Assembly: GCF_003287285.1 (NCBI RefSeq)
Contig: NZ_QMIG01000045.1
Coordinates: forward strand, 1-35,720
Length of the DNA: 35,720 nt
Direction: 5' to 3'
Source: Phytoactinopolyspora halophila
Lineage (GTDB): Bacteria > Actinomycetota > Actinomycetes > Jiangellales > Jiangellaceae
Part shown: piece after piece, positions 1 to 9,325 of the stretch
Position numbering within the stretch: position 1 is the stretch's first letter
Layout of the letters: every line of letters begins with the position of its first letter
The notes under the pieces: model-generated
The model's input: only the letters and a program-made list of their open reading frames with translations
Told to the model about the DNA's origin: nothing
Database searches by the model: none
Made by a program: the position numbers and the translations under genes

Positions 1-1532
1 CGCACTCAGCGCCTAACACCAAACCGAAGGACACCGCGCTACACCACTACGGGGGACTTGACCAGCACGCTCCATGGCCAAGCGTGCGAAGTAGGCACGA
101 GGGATCATCCCCGCGTGCGCGGGGAGCACCAGAATGCGAGTCGTTTTCCATAGAATGGAGAAGGATCATCCCCGCGTGCGCGGGGAGCACCCCGGAGAGC
201 GCTCAGCTCCAGAACTGTTAGCGGGATCATCCCCGCGTGCGCGGGGAGCACATGTCGACCAAGAATAGCAATTTCTTCAAGCAAGGATCATCCCCGCGTG
301 CGCGGGGAGCACTCTAATTCAGTTCCTGCCCCAACACGTTTACGAGGATCATCCCCGCGTGCGCGGGGAGCACAGGATCAACCCGCACGCCTCCCAGAGC
401 GAGTTCGGATCATCCCCGCGTGCGCGGGGAGCACATCCGGCGGTGGCCCTGATAGACACTGGCGATCGGATCATCCCCGCGTGCGCGGGGAGCACCCGGT
501 CGACGTTGTGGCCGAGCTGATCGAGTTCGGATCATCCCCGCGTGCGCGGGGAGCACGTCGAGCACCTGCGCCACGTGGACGGCATGTGAGGATCATCCCC
601 GCGTGCGCGGGGAGCACGAGCTCGCGAAGTTCGTCCCCACCAGCGCCGAGGGATCATCCCCGCGTGCGCGGGGAGCACCTGCACCGCAATACAGGTCAAG
701 TATCTTCATCAGGATCATCCCCGCGTGCGCGGGGAGCACGCTGTGGTCTGTAACCTCCGGGGGTTGACGTAGGGATCATCCCCGCGTGCGCGGGGAGCAC
801 GCGCCTCAATTGCTACCGATTGAACTTCTTCAAGGATCATCCCCGCGTGCGCGGGGAGCACTGACGAATTGTGGTACGTGATTAACAAATTGGGGGATCA
901 TCCCCGCGTGCGCGGGGAGCACCAATGCCGTATCTATTTTCTCGGCCGTGGCATAGGATCATCCCCGCGTGCGCGGGGAGCACCTTCAGGTGTTGGTGCT
1001 GGCGGTGGCCAGTTTAGGATCATCCCCGCGTGCGCGGGGAGCACACCTTCGGGTGCGTCGCGAGCTGGTCGTCGACCGGATCATCCCCGCGTGCGCGGGG
1101 AGCACTGCAACCGTGACTACCTGCGCTCGCCCGCCGGTGGATCATCCCCGCGTGCGCGGGGAGCACTGATGCGGAAATAGCCCAGCGGCGACCACAAGAG
1201 GATCATCCCCGCGTGCGCGGGGAGCACGGTTACGCGAGTTCGTGAAGAACCTCAAGACGCGGATCATCCCCGCGTGCGCGGGGAGCACTGCAATACGTAA
1301 ATATCTCGCTGGTGAGAAACTGGATCATCCCCGCGTGCGCGGGGAGCACCTGGACCGACACCTGACACGGAGGTGTGATCCAGGATCATCCCCGCGTGCG
1401 CGGGGAGCACGTAGTGGGGCTGCTGCGTTACCGCGATCAGTACGGATCATCCCCGCGTGCGCGGGGAGCACACGCGGAGTCCGAGGCCGACAAGGTGGGC
1501 GGGCGGATCATCCCCGCGTGCGCGGGGAGCAC

Positions 1533-1565
1533 GCTCGCGGGCTGGATCGTCTTGGGAGTGACGAG
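1533..1565. repeat. Duplicated CRISPR spacer, copy 1 (24th spacer from the left)
   Basis: This 33-nt spacer is identical to the one at 2143-2175, ten repeat units away. The spacers on either side of the two copies differ, so this is not a block duplication. Confidence 0.95.
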
Positions 1566-2142
1566 GGATCATCCCCGCGTGCGCGGGGAGCACCCGCGGA
1601 CGCTGCCGTGAAGCTGTACACGACCGGGATCATCCCCGCGTGCGCGGGGAGCACGTCGCTCGACCTGACCTACATCGACAACACGAAGGATCATCCCCGC
1701 GTGCGCGGGGAGCACACGACCGGCACGCTCCCTAGCTTCCGGTACGCCGGATCATCCCCGCGTGCGCGGGGAGCACGCAACCCGCAACCTCTGCTACATC
1801 CGGGCAAGAGGATCATCCCCGCGTGCGCGGGGAGCACGCGCTGAATAGGAGTGCCTCAGGGTGCCGAGCCGGATCATCCCCGCGTGCGCGGGGAGCACAC
1901 AGAACGACGGTGTGTTACAGGCTGTACAGTCGGATCATCCCCGCGTGCGCGGGGAGCACACCTACACCTTGTGGGGTAAGTGGAACCTGTTGGGATCATC
2001 CCCGCGTGCGCGGGGAGCACTCCACTCTCCTGTTTCAAACGATGGCAACATCGGGATCATCCCCGCGTGCGCGGGGAGCACTAGATCCACCCGATCTCGA
2101 CCTCGGCTGGCGCAGGATCATCCCCGCGTGCGCGGGGAGCAC

Positions 2143-2175
2143 GCTCGCGGGCTGGATCGTCTTGGGAGTGACGAG
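2143..2175. repeat. Duplicated CRISPR spacer, copy 2 (34th spacer from the left)
   Basis: Identical over all 33 nt to 1533-1565. If the leader is at the right end, this is the more recently placed copy. Confidence 0.95.
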
Positions 2176-2995
2176 GGATCATCCCCGCGTGCGCGGGGAG
2201 CACAGCGACGAACGCGTGGTCGTCTAGGTTGCCGCCGGGATCATCCCCGCGTGCGCGGGGAGCACCAACTGTCCATGCAGCAAGGCATCCGCGACGTAGG
2301 ATCATCCCCGCGTGCGCGGGGAGCACGCTATCGTGCGCTGTGACCTCGATGGATTCACGGGATCATCCCCGCGTGCGCGGGGAGCACGCGTCCTTGGACT
2401 TGGTCGCACCGTCTGATGACGGATCATCCCCGCGTGCGCGGGGAGCACGTCTTCCAGCTTTCCGAGCCACCAGATGGCATCGGATCATCCCCGCGTGCGC
2501 GGGGAGCACACCACGCGGCGGTCCCGGGCGCGGCCCATGCCCGGATCATCCCCGCGTGCGCGGGGAGCACCCCTCGACGACGTTCCGCACCTCCTCCGGG
2601 AGGGGATCATCCCCGCGTGCGCGGGGAGCACGGGTTCGGCATGGCCGAGGACGCGGCCGCGGATGGATCATCCCCGCGTGCGCGGGGAGCACTTTAGGGA
2701 TACGTCTTCCGCTGTCACCGCCAGCGGATCATCCCCGCGTGCGCGGGGAGCACGCCGCCTCCGATGAATCGGAGAACGACACGGAGGGATCATCCCCGCG
2801 TGCGCGGGGAGCACCGATGATCGATTGGAAAACGACGGCGTCTGGGGATCATCCCCGCGTGCGCGGGGAGCACCGGCTTAGGCGCCGTAATGAGTGGGGC
2901 TCGTCAGGATCATCCCCGCGTGCGCGGGGAGCACCGCTCCGGATCCCCGCCGTAGAAGCGCTGAAGCGGATCATCCCCGCGTGCGCGGGGAGCAC

Positions 2996-3060
2996 CCTTT
3001 TTGACCTGGTGCGTTATGCGCCGATCATGGAATTTTGAGTCAGTCTGTGTTGGGAGGGAC
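2996..3060 (-). promoter_or_regulatory. Probable CRISPR leader of the large array
   Basis: The sequence just right of the last repeat is partly conserved with that right of the small array at 24603. Both have TTGACC about 6 nt after the repeat, and GATCATGG followed by ATTTTG and a GTC(A/G)GTC motif about 27-28 nt after it. Sharing outside the repeats, on one side only, is what a leader would show. Its outer limit is uncertain. Confidence 0.7.
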
Positions 3061-3461
3061 TGACCCGTACAGCTACGGATCATGGCCCGACCTTGGCATG
3101 ATGGTCAACCGTCGGTGACATACCTGAAGGCGTGAAAAGCCTGGGCTGTCGTGCCGGGGTCAGTTGGCGCCCGCCGGAGGGTGTCAGCTCGGCACCGTCG
3201 ACGTTGCCAGATCGACGTTGATCTTCTTCATTTCTCAAGTAGCTGCTCCTGCAGAGTCAGATTAGCAGTGTGAATACCCGTCGTCGTTGATGCAGCCTGC
3301 GGAACATTTTCGCGTCGGCACCCACCTCACCCAGCGAATATGGCGTCCTCCACCGGGGCGTCGACAGCGGCATGCGCTCCTGCTAGCGCGATCGCGGCGG
3401 TCACTCGGCATGCCCATGCGGGCAAATCTCTGGCGCGGTTCGGGTTGCCAATACCAGTGAC
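3061..3461. other. Intergenic stretch, no gene recognised
   Basis: About 400 bp between the CRISPR leader and the first regulator gene. I see no convincing reading frame with a start and ribosome site, and no RNA gene. It presumably holds the promoter of the plus-strand operon, but I could not place a clear -35/-10 pair. Confidence 0.5.
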
Positions 3462-3480
3462 CAAGTGATTAGATCACTTG
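3462..3480. promoter_or_regulatory. Probable GntR-type operator (perfect inverted repeat)
   Basis: CAAGTGATTAGATCACTTG is a perfect 8-bp inverted repeat around a 3-bp centre (CAAGTGAT-TAG-ATCACTTG). It lies 2 bp before the ATG of the GntR-family gene at 3483 and overlaps an alternative GTG start at 3465. Short GTnAT..ATnAC palindromes at the regulator's own start are typical autoregulatory sites of FadR-type GntR proteins; binding is inferred. Confidence 0.7.
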
Positions 3481-3482
3481 CC

Positions 3483-4193
3483 ATGGACGCGCCGGAGACC
3501 AAGAACGAGCCGCTTGCTCGCTTCACGCTCAGTTCGAGCCTCGTGACCGCAGTGGTCGACATGATTCACGAACAAGGTCTCGAAGCGGGCATGAAGATCG
3601 GCCCGCAACGCGAGCTCGCGGCACGCTTCGGCGTGGCCCTGCCCACGATGCGCGAGGCGCTTCGCCACCTGGAGGGCCTGGGCATCCTGTCGTTCCAGCA
3701 CGGCTCGGGGATCTACGTCGGGGAGAACTTCAACCGCAGCGTGATGCCGAATGCCGTGCGGCCCCGCGCCGATCGGGAACGCCTCGTTGAACTCACCCAG
3801 GCCCGTGTGCTCATCGAACCCCCGATCGCGGAGCAGGCTGCCGCCGTGCGCGAGCCGCGCGGGATCGAGCTGCTGGAGCAGACTCTCGACGACGCACGGC
3901 AGTGCCTGGAGAGCGGGGACGAGCGCCTGTGGAAGGTCAACATCGACCTTCACCGGGCCATCGGCGCGACGGCCGGAAACCGGATCATCGAGGAAGTTCT
4001 CGACTCGATTCTCCTGATCCACGCGGATGACCAGCGTCAGATCCTCGCCATCCACGGCGATCCGAATGCCGATCATGCCGAGCACGAGGAGATCGTCCGA
4101 CTCATCAGCGCCGGAAGATCCGAGGAGGTGGGAGAGGTCGTGCGCCGACATCTGGTGGACGTCGTCGGCGCCATCAGCCACCAGGAGACGTAG
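3483..4193 (+). CDS. GntR family (FadR/FCD) transcriptional regulator
   Basis: The 236-residue product has an N-terminal winged helix (about residues 15-80), including the PQRELAARFGV...MREALRHLEGLGIL pattern of GntR DNA-binding domains. A C-terminal all-helical FCD domain (about 98-228) has the expected metal or ligand histidines in LHRAIG, EHEEIV and RRHLVDV. The usual first Asp ligand appears to be Asn. The start is ambiguous: ATG 3483 is preferred because the palindrome 3462-3480 overlaps the in-frame GTG at 3465; neither start has a clear Shine-Dalgarno. It lies 44 bp before the secreted protein gene and heads the sugar operon, so it probably senses a sugar acid or other operon metabolite and represses the operon. 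The ligand is unknown. Confidence 0.9.
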   Translation: MDAPETKNEPLARFTLSSSLVTAVVDMIHEQGLEAGMKIGPQRELAARFGVALPTMREALRHLEGLGILSFQHGSGIYVGENFNRSVMPNAVRPRADRERLVELTQARVLIEPPIAEQAAAVREPRGIELLEQTLDDARQCLESGDERLWKVNIDLHRAIGATAGNRIIEEVLDSILLIHADDQRQILAIHGDPNADHAEHEEIVRLISAGRSEEVGEVVRRHLVDVVGAISHQET

Positions 4194-4237
4194 CTCATCC
4201 CGCCATTCGCCCCACTCGACCACGACGAGGTGACGAC

Positions 4238-5398
4238 ATGAGGCACGCAGCACCCATCGCAGGTTCGATTTCCATAAGTGCAGTCCTGCTGACTGCGGGG
4301 GTCGCCACGGCGACAACCGGCGAGACCCCACGTGAGCGTTCCACGGACACGTGCTCCCTGACCGACGCTGACATCACCGCCACCTCGAACGTGGACCATG
4401 GGCGGACCCAGCTGTTCAACGACTATGCGGATTCGGGCGTGGGCTGGACCGGCGCGGACAGCACCTATTCGGTTCCGTTGAAGGACGGTTCGCTGGCGTG
4501 GATCTTCTCCGACACGTTTCTCGGTCCGGTGAACGATGACGGCACTCGCCCGGAGAGCACGCCGTTCTTGAACAACTCGGTTGTCCTGCAGGACGGATCG
4601 GACCTGACGACCATCACGGGAGGAACCGACGACGACCCGGCGAGTCTCGTCGGGCCGGGCCCGGACAGTGACTGGCGCTGGTTCGGCGCCGGGCTGCGCA
4701 CGGGACCGGGCGATCTGCAGATCGGGTTGTTGGAGTTCCAGAGTTTCGGCGACGGCCCGTGGGATTGGGCGTGGTCGGGGAACGCCTTGGCCACGATCGA
4801 CACGGAAACCTGGGACGTTACCTCGATCGACGCGCTGCCGTCGGAGTCCGGTGTCCAGTGGGCGTCGTGGTACCAGCGTGCCGGAGAGCACGTGTACGTC
4901 TACGGCGTCGAAGACGTGGAAGACGGCAAGTACATGCACGTGGCGAAGGTGCTCGGCGGCGATCTGACGGACCTGGAGCGCTGGCGCTACTGGGACGGCG
5001 AGAGCTGGCAACGCGAGGAAAGCTCGTCCGCACGGGTCATCAACGATGTCGCGAACGAGTACAGCGTGACGCCGTTCCGCGACGGCTACCTGTTGGTGAC
5101 GCAGGACACGTCGGTTCCGTTCAACAGCGAGATTCGCGCGTACGTGAGTTGTTCGCCGACCGGTCCCTTCGTGAATCCGACAACGCTGTACGACATGCCC
5201 GAGACGGGGGCGTCGGGCAGCTACGGGAACGAGAACGTCTACGGCTACAACGCCCACGAGCATCCCGAGCTGCGCGATGGTGACACGGTGCTGGTCACCT
5301 ACAACGTGAACTCCCTGGATCCGGCCGATCTGTACGACGACGTCACGATCTACCGGCCGCGATTCGTCGAGATTGCTCTCGACGTCCAGAAGCACTGA
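4238..5398 (+). CDS. Secreted beta-propeller protein (DUF5005/DUF4185-like), probable glycan-active enzyme
   Basis: The 386-residue protein starts with a Sec signal peptide (hydrophobic stretch ISAVLLTAGVATA, predicted cleavage near residue 26, no lipobox cysteine). The mature part contains the SGVGWTGADSTYSVPL and WIFSDTFLG motifs I associate with DUF5005/DUF4185 proteins, which are predicted five-bladed propellers related to clan GH-F-like glycosidases. Some DUF4185 proteins have been shown to be arabinan-degrading hydrolases (GH183). GAGGTG lies just upstream of the ATG. Its position between the regulator and a sugar-binding lipoprotein suggests it releases or trims an extracellular oligosaccharide for import. 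Substrate and catalytic residues were not assigned. Confidence 0.75.
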   Translation: MRHAAPIAGSISISAVLLTAGVATATTGETPRERSTDTCSLTDADITATSNVDHGRTQLFNDYADSGVGWTGADSTYSVPLKDGSLAWIFSDTFLGPVNDDGTRPESTPFLNNSVVLQDGSDLTTITGGTDDDPASLVGPGPDSDWRWFGAGLRTGPGDLQIGLLEFQSFGDGPWDWAWSGNALATIDTETWDVTSIDALPSESGVQWASWYQRAGEHVYVYGVEDVEDGKYMHVAKVLGGDLTDLERWRYWDGESWQREESSSARVINDVANEYSVTPFRDGYLLVTQDTSVPFNSEIRAYVSCSPTGPFVNPTTLYDMPETGASGSYGNENVYGYNAHEHPELRDGDTVLVTYNVNSLDPADLYDDVTIYRPRFVEIALDVQKH

Positions 5399-5427
5399 TT
5401 CCGGCCGATCACAGTGAGGTGCCAACC

Positions 5428-6702
5428 ATGAAGAGAAATTCCGTGATGGGGATCGGCGCGACCGCGTCGTTGGCCCTGATTCTGGCTGCGTGCTCCGGCA
5501 GCGATGGTGGTGACAGCGGTGGTGGCGATAACGAGGACGTCACTCTCGGTTTCTTCACCGACAAAGCAGCGTGGGAGTCCAGCTTCGACGCCATGAACGA
5601 GGTTTCGGGCGAGCACGGCATGACGCTGGATTTCACCGGCTACTCGGATCAGACCGCCTTCGATTCGTTCGTGAAGCAGTCGTTCCGTACCGATTCGGTT
5701 CCGGACCTGTTCACCTGGCACACCGGCGGCGAGCTCGCCGACCTGGTTGACGAGGGCCTGGTGGCGGAGACCACGGACCTGTGGGCCGAGGCGGAGGAGA
5801 ACGGCCTGGTGCCCGACGGGCTCATCGACAATTACACGTACGACGGCAAGCAGTACTGCGTGCCGCTGAACGTGGCCTACTGGCCCGTGTATTACAACAT
5901 CGAGCTGTTTGAGCAGTATGACCTCGACGTTCCGGAAACGTGGGACGAGCTCATGCAGGTGGCCGACGTCCTGGTGGAGAACGGGGAGGTCCCCTTCCAC
6001 CAGATGAACATGATTTTCGAGTTCGTCTGGTTCCAGGCGATGCTCGCCGGCAATTCCCCCGAGGTCTACGAGGGATTGCAGACCGGCGACGCCAGCTACA
6101 CCGACCCCGAAGTCGTCGAGGTCATGGAGCAGTGGAAACAGATGATCGACGACGGCTACTTCATCGACCCGGGTGTCACCACCGACCCCCAGGCGCTGCT
6201 GGCGAACGGTGACGTGGCCATGGCCTACTTCGGCACGTTCTTCACCGGCCAGCTCACCGACGTCGGAGCCGAAGCTGGTGAGGACTACGGCGTGTTCACC
6301 ATGCCGAACATGAATCCCGAGGTCGAGAACCGCCAGATGATCCTGGAAACCTCCCCGTTGTGCGTTGGGGCCGGCTCCGAGAACGAGGAAGCGGCCCTGG
6401 AGTACAGCGCCTGGTGGATGACCAACGAAGCGCAGAACACGTGGTCCGCTGACCGTGGCGACGTCTCGTTCAACCCCAACGTCGACGTCGCGGATCCGAC
6501 TCTCTCGGCGCTGGTGGACGAGGTCAACAGCGAGGAGTCCGGCTTCACCATCCAGCAGCGATACCTGGAGGCCACACCGGTGCCCATCTACTCCGTGGCC
6601 AGCGAGATCTTCGGGGAGTTCGTCACGAACGCGCCGGATCCGATGCCTGGTCTGGAGCGGCTGCAAGCCGAGGCCGAGGACTACTGGGCCGGTCAGGAGT
6701 AG
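5428..6702 (+). CDS. ABC sugar transporter substrate-binding lipoprotein (family 1)
   Basis: The 424-residue product opens with a lipoprotein signal (MKRNS..., hydrophobic core, lipobox LAAC with the lipidated cysteine at residue 22), followed by a Gly/Asp/Ser-rich linker. The rest has the extracellular solute-binding family 1 layout (PDLFTWHTGGELADL, then PLNVAYWPVYYNIELFEQYDLDVPETWDEL). ATG 5428 is chosen because GAGGTG at 5416-5421 gives a 6-nt spacing; a GTG at 5419 overlaps that site. It is anchored outside the membrane and should deliver an oligosaccharide or uronide to the two permeases downstream. The protein is notably acidic. A strong stem-loop follows the stop codon. Confidence 0.93.
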   Translation: MKRNSVMGIGATASLALILAACSGSDGGDSGGGDNEDVTLGFFTDKAAWESSFDAMNEVSGEHGMTLDFTGYSDQTAFDSFVKQSFRTDSVPDLFTWHTGGELADLVDEGLVAETTDLWAEAEENGLVPDGLIDNYTYDGKQYCVPLNVAYWPVYYNIELFEQYDLDVPETWDELMQVADVLVENGEVPFHQMNMIFEFVWFQAMLAGNSPEVYEGLQTGDASYTDPEVVEVMEQWKQMIDDGYFIDPGVTTDPQALLANGDVAMAYFGTFFTGQLTDVGAEAGEDYGVFTMPNMNPEVENRQMILETSPLCVGAGSENEEAALEYSAWWMTNEAQNTWSADRGDVSFNPNVDVADPTLSALVDEVNSEESGFTIQQRYLEATPVPIYSVASEIFGEFVTNAPDPMPGLERLQAEAEDYWAGQE

Positions 6703-6705
6703 ACG

Positions 6706-6748
6706 ACCGGCGGGTGCGAGAGATCGCCGACGACTCGCACCCGCCGGT
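6706..6748 (+). terminator. Stem-loop after the binding-protein gene (attenuator or mRNA stabiliser)
   Basis: A perfect 15-bp inverted repeat (ACCGGCGGGTGCGAG at 6706-6720 pairing with 6734-6748) with a 13-nt loop begins just after the stop of the binding protein. It is followed by a short T-containing stretch, TTCATTCCC. It lies inside the operon, so it more likely reduces read-through and protects the upstream mRNA than ends transcription fully, as is common after binding-protein genes. Confidence 0.7.
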
Positions 6749-6786
6749 TCATTCCCGGCTCACACACGGAAAGGACAGCCAGCGCC

Positions 6787-7683
6787 ATGACCGCGCCTGC
6801 CGTGCAGAACAATCCTCGCGACACCTACCGGTGGTCGTCTCGCGCCTTCGTCCTCCCAGGCCTGCTCATCGTCGCGGTGATGCTCTATCTGCCGTTCGTC
6901 TGGACGTCGTACCTCAGCTTCACCGAGTACGACGGACTGGGTGACCCCGAACTGGTGGGCCTAGACAAGTACCAGGCGATGTTCACCGACGCCGGCTTCC
7001 TCGTGTCGCTGCGCAACACCTTGTTGTGGGTGCTGGGAACGCTGGTGTTCCCGGTCGGGATCGGTTTGCTTGTCGCCGTCCTCGCGGATGGGATCAAGGG
7101 CTCGTTCTGGTACCGGCTGCCGTTCCTGTTGCCCTACGCCATCTCGGGGGTGGCGGTCGGTGTCATCTGGACCTTCATCCTGCAGACGGGTGGCGCGCTG
7201 GACGAGGCCCTGACGTTCCTCAACGTCCCCGGTGATCGTCCCCGATGGCTGCTGGACGCTCCGCTGAACACGTTCGTGATGATCATCGCATCGACCTGGC
7301 AGGCTGCGGGCGTCAACGCGCTGCTGTTCGGTATCGGTTTGCAGTCGATCCCCAAGGAGCCCATCGAAGCGGCGCGGATGGATGGGGCGTCGGGCTGGAC
7401 CCTGTTCCGGACCATGACGTGGCCGATGCTGGCGCCGTTGACCACTGTCGTCGTCGGATTGTCGATCGTGGGTTCGCTCAAGCAGTTCGACATCATCTGG
7501 GCGATGACCCAAGGCGGGCCGGGCACGTCGTCCGAAACCCTGGCGCTGACGATGTACAAGGAGACGTTCGTCAACAACGACTACGGGCTCGGCGCGGCCG
7601 TGGCGGTCTTCCTGACCGTGGTCACCGTGGCGGCGTCGATCATGTACCTGCGCCGTCAGCTCTCGGACAAGAAGGAGATCTGA
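6787..7683 (+). CDS. ABC sugar transporter permease (MalF/UgpA type)
   Basis: A 298-residue integral membrane protein with about six transmembrane segments. It carries the cytoplasmic EAA loop EAARMDGASGWTLFRTMTWPML, the contact site for the ATPase subunit, and the C-terminal TQGGPGTSSETLALTMYKETF pattern of MalF-type carbohydrate permeases. A GGAAAGGAC ribosome site lies upstream of the ATG. It forms a heterodimer with the next gene product, whose start lies 2 bp after this stop. No ATP-binding subunit is encoded nearby, so a shared MsiK-type ATPase from elsewhere in the genome is the probable partner. Confidence 0.95.
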   Translation: MTAPAVQNNPRDTYRWSSRAFVLPGLLIVAVMLYLPFVWTSYLSFTEYDGLGDPELVGLDKYQAMFTDAGFLVSLRNTLLWVLGTLVFPVGIGLLVAVLADGIKGSFWYRLPFLLPYAISGVAVGVIWTFILQTGGALDEALTFLNVPGDRPRWLLDAPLNTFVMIIASTWQAAGVNALLFGIGLQSIPKEPIEAARMDGASGWTLFRTMTWPMLAPLTTVVVGLSIVGSLKQFDIIWAMTQGGPGTSSETLALTMYKETFVNNDYGLGAAVAVFLTVVTVAASIMYLRRQLSDKKEI

Positions 7684-7685
7684 CC

Positions 7686-8501
7686 GTGGCGGACCGTATT
7701 CGCAAGGCCATCCTGATCGTCCTCGGCCTGCTCTGGCTGATGCCCGTGTATCTGATCATCGCGAACGCCGCGAAGACCGACGACGAGTACGGCTCGACAT
7801 CTGCCTGGAAACCGGCTGGCATTTCGGGTCTGATGGACAACATCGCCAACGCCTGGGACCGTGGCGGGCTCGGCGAGGGTGTGGCATCGACCGGGCTGTA
7901 CAGCATCGTGGCGCCGGTGATCGCCGTGTTGATCGGTGCGGGCGTCGGCTTCGCCATCGTCGCGCTCAAGTTGCGGCGCGGATTCCTCTGGTTCGTGCTC
8001 ATCTTCTCCGCGACCGTCTTTCCCCTGCAGATGATCCTCATGCCGCTGTTCATCGGCTACGTGGAGTTCGGCCTGTACGACTCCCGCGTCGGCATGATCC
8101 TCGTCTACACGGTCATCTCCGTGCCGTTCGCCGCGTTCGTCATGCGTAACTTCTTCACCGGCGTGGCGCACCAGGTCTTCGAGGCGGCCGTCGTGGACGG
8201 GGCCTCCACGTGGCGGATCTTCTGGCGGATCTACCTGCCGATGTCCACCAGCGCGCTGGTCGCGATCTTCATCTTGCAGGCCACCCTCATCTGGAACGAC
8301 CTGCTGCTGGGACTGACCCTCACGCAGTCGTCGGAGACCCGGCCGGTCATGACCGCCCTGGCGGCGTTGCAGAGCACGTACGGCGGATCGACCATGCCGA
8401 CGGTGCTGGCCGGTGGGCTGCTGGTCTCGTTGCCCACGGTGGTCCTGTTCCTGCTCGCGCAACGTGCATTCACCCGTGGCCTGTCACTGGGCCAGTTCTG
8501 A
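7686..8501 (+). CDS. ABC sugar transporter permease (MalG type)
   Basis: A 271-residue membrane protein with about six transmembrane segments and the EAA loop EAAVVDGASTWRIFWRIYLPM, typical of MalG-family carbohydrate permeases. The reading frame is open further upstream, but GTG 7686 is the right start: it follows an AAGGAG site at about 7672-7677 by 8 nt and sits 2 bp after the stop of the partner permease. The short N-terminus before the first membrane helix fits the family. It pairs with the preceding permease to form the channel. Confidence 0.94.
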   Translation: MADRIRKAILIVLGLLWLMPVYLIIANAAKTDDEYGSTSAWKPAGISGLMDNIANAWDRGGLGEGVASTGLYSIVAPVIAVLIGAGVGFAIVALKLRRGFLWFVLIFSATVFPLQMILMPLFIGYVEFGLYDSRVGMILVYTVISVPFAAFVMRNFFTGVAHQVFEAAVVDGASTWRIFWRIYLPMSTSALVAIFILQATLIWNDLLLGLTLTQSSETRPVMTALAALQSTYGGSTMPTVLAGGLLVSLPTVVLFLLAQRAFTRGLSLGQF

Positions 8502-8515
8502 TGGAAGGAGCCTTC

Positions 8516-9325
8516 GTGTCCGACGATCCATGGACGGGCCGGGTCGCCCTGGTCACCGGGGCGGGCGCTGGCATCGGCAGTGGCGTGGCCGAGCTTCTCG
8601 TCGCCCGCGGCGCCACCGTCGTCGGGGTCGACCGCGACGCCGACGCCCTGCGCCGCGTCGCTGACGGGATTGCGGCCGCTCCCGGGACCTTTCAGCCGGC
8701 ACCTGCGGAAGTGACCGACGCCGAGCGGCTCGCGGAGGTGGCGGCGGAGATCGGCACCGATCTTGGTGGTCTCGACGCCCTGGTGTGCGCCGCCGGGGTG
8801 CAGCGTTACGGCACGGTCGACGTGACCGATCCGGCCACGTACGACGAGGTGATGGACGTCAACGTCGGCGGGGCGTTCAACGCGTGCCGCATCGGAGTGC
8901 CGTTGCTGCGCGCCCGCGGCGGGGGTGCCGTCGTGCTCGTCTCGTCGGCCCAGGCCTACGCGACGCAGACGGACGTGGCGGCCTACACCGCCAGCAAGTC
9001 CGCACTTCTCGGCCTCATGCGGGCCCTGGCGGTGGATCACGCTCCGGAGGGTATCCGGGTTAACGCCGTGTGCCCGGGCTCCATCGACACCCCGATGCTG
9101 CGCTGGGCAGCGGACCTGTTCAGCGGGGATCGTCCCGCCGACGACGTCCTCGCGGACTGGGGCCGCTCGCACCCCATAGGCCGGGTGGGCACCACCCGCG
9201 AGGTGGCCGACGCCGTGGAGTTCCTGCTCAGCGAGCGAGCCGCATTCATCACCGGAGCCGATCTGAAGGTCGACGGCGGTCTGACCGCCGGTCTGGCCGC
9301 CGCACTACCGAAAGCAGACGCATGA
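8516..9325 (+). CDS. SDR family NAD-dependent oxidoreductase
   Basis: This 269-residue classical short-chain dehydrogenase has the cofactor motif TGAGAGIG (residues 14-21), an Asp at the end of the second strand (D39, favouring NAD over NADP), N116, and a catalytic S144, Y157 and K161 in YTASK. CAAG replaces the common NNAG. GTG 8516 is preferred because GGAAGGAG lies about 5 nt before it; ATG 8501, overlapping the permease stop, is the alternative. Next to an acid-sugar dehydratase, it plausibly oxidises a free sugar at C1 to its lactone or acid, as sugar dehydrogenases do in non-phosphorylative pathways. The substrate is not determined. Confidence 0.92.
   Translation: MSDDPWTGRVALVTGAGAGIGSGVAELLVARGATVVGVDRDADALRRVADGIAAAPGTFQPAPAEVTDAERLAEVAAEIGTDLGGLDALVCAAGVQRYGTVDVTDPATYDEVMDVNVGGAFNACRIGVPLLRARGGGAVVLVSSAQAYATQTDVAAYTASKSALLGLMRALAVDHAPEGIRVNAVCPGSIDTPMLRWAADLFSGDRPADDVLADWGRSHPIGRVGTTREVADAVEFLLSERAAFITGADLKVDGGLTAGLAAALPKADA

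Larger units (their letters stand above)
102..2995 (-). CRISPR. CRISPR array, 48 repeats / 47 spacers, type I-E-like repeat
   Basis: A 28-bp repeat, beginning GGATCATCCCCGCG and ending GGGGAGCAC on the plus strand, recurs every 61 bp from 102 to 2968. I counted 48 copies and saw no mismatches. Spacers are 33 nt except one of 34 (2204-2237) and one of 31 (2815-2845). The repeat has the CCCCGCG/CGCGGGG stem typical of type I-E repeats. Read in the usual I-E orientation (GTGCTCCCC...GGGGATGATCC) it is on the minus strand, so the leader should be at the right end. The conserved flank there, shared with the array at 24391, supports this. Many spacers are visibly less GC-rich than the host genes. 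No cas gene is in the window. Confidence 0.98.

Noticed and set aside
102-2995. Self-targeting spacers against genes of this window
   Set aside because: None noticed by eye, but the check was not exhaustive; a full alignment of all 50 spacers to the window and genome would settle it.
298-3038. Several open frames inside the large CRISPR array, with repeated peptides such as SSPRARGA and DHPRVRGEH
   Set aside because: They are translations of the 28-bp repeats; the 61-bp period cycles the three frames, and no ribosome sites or families are present.
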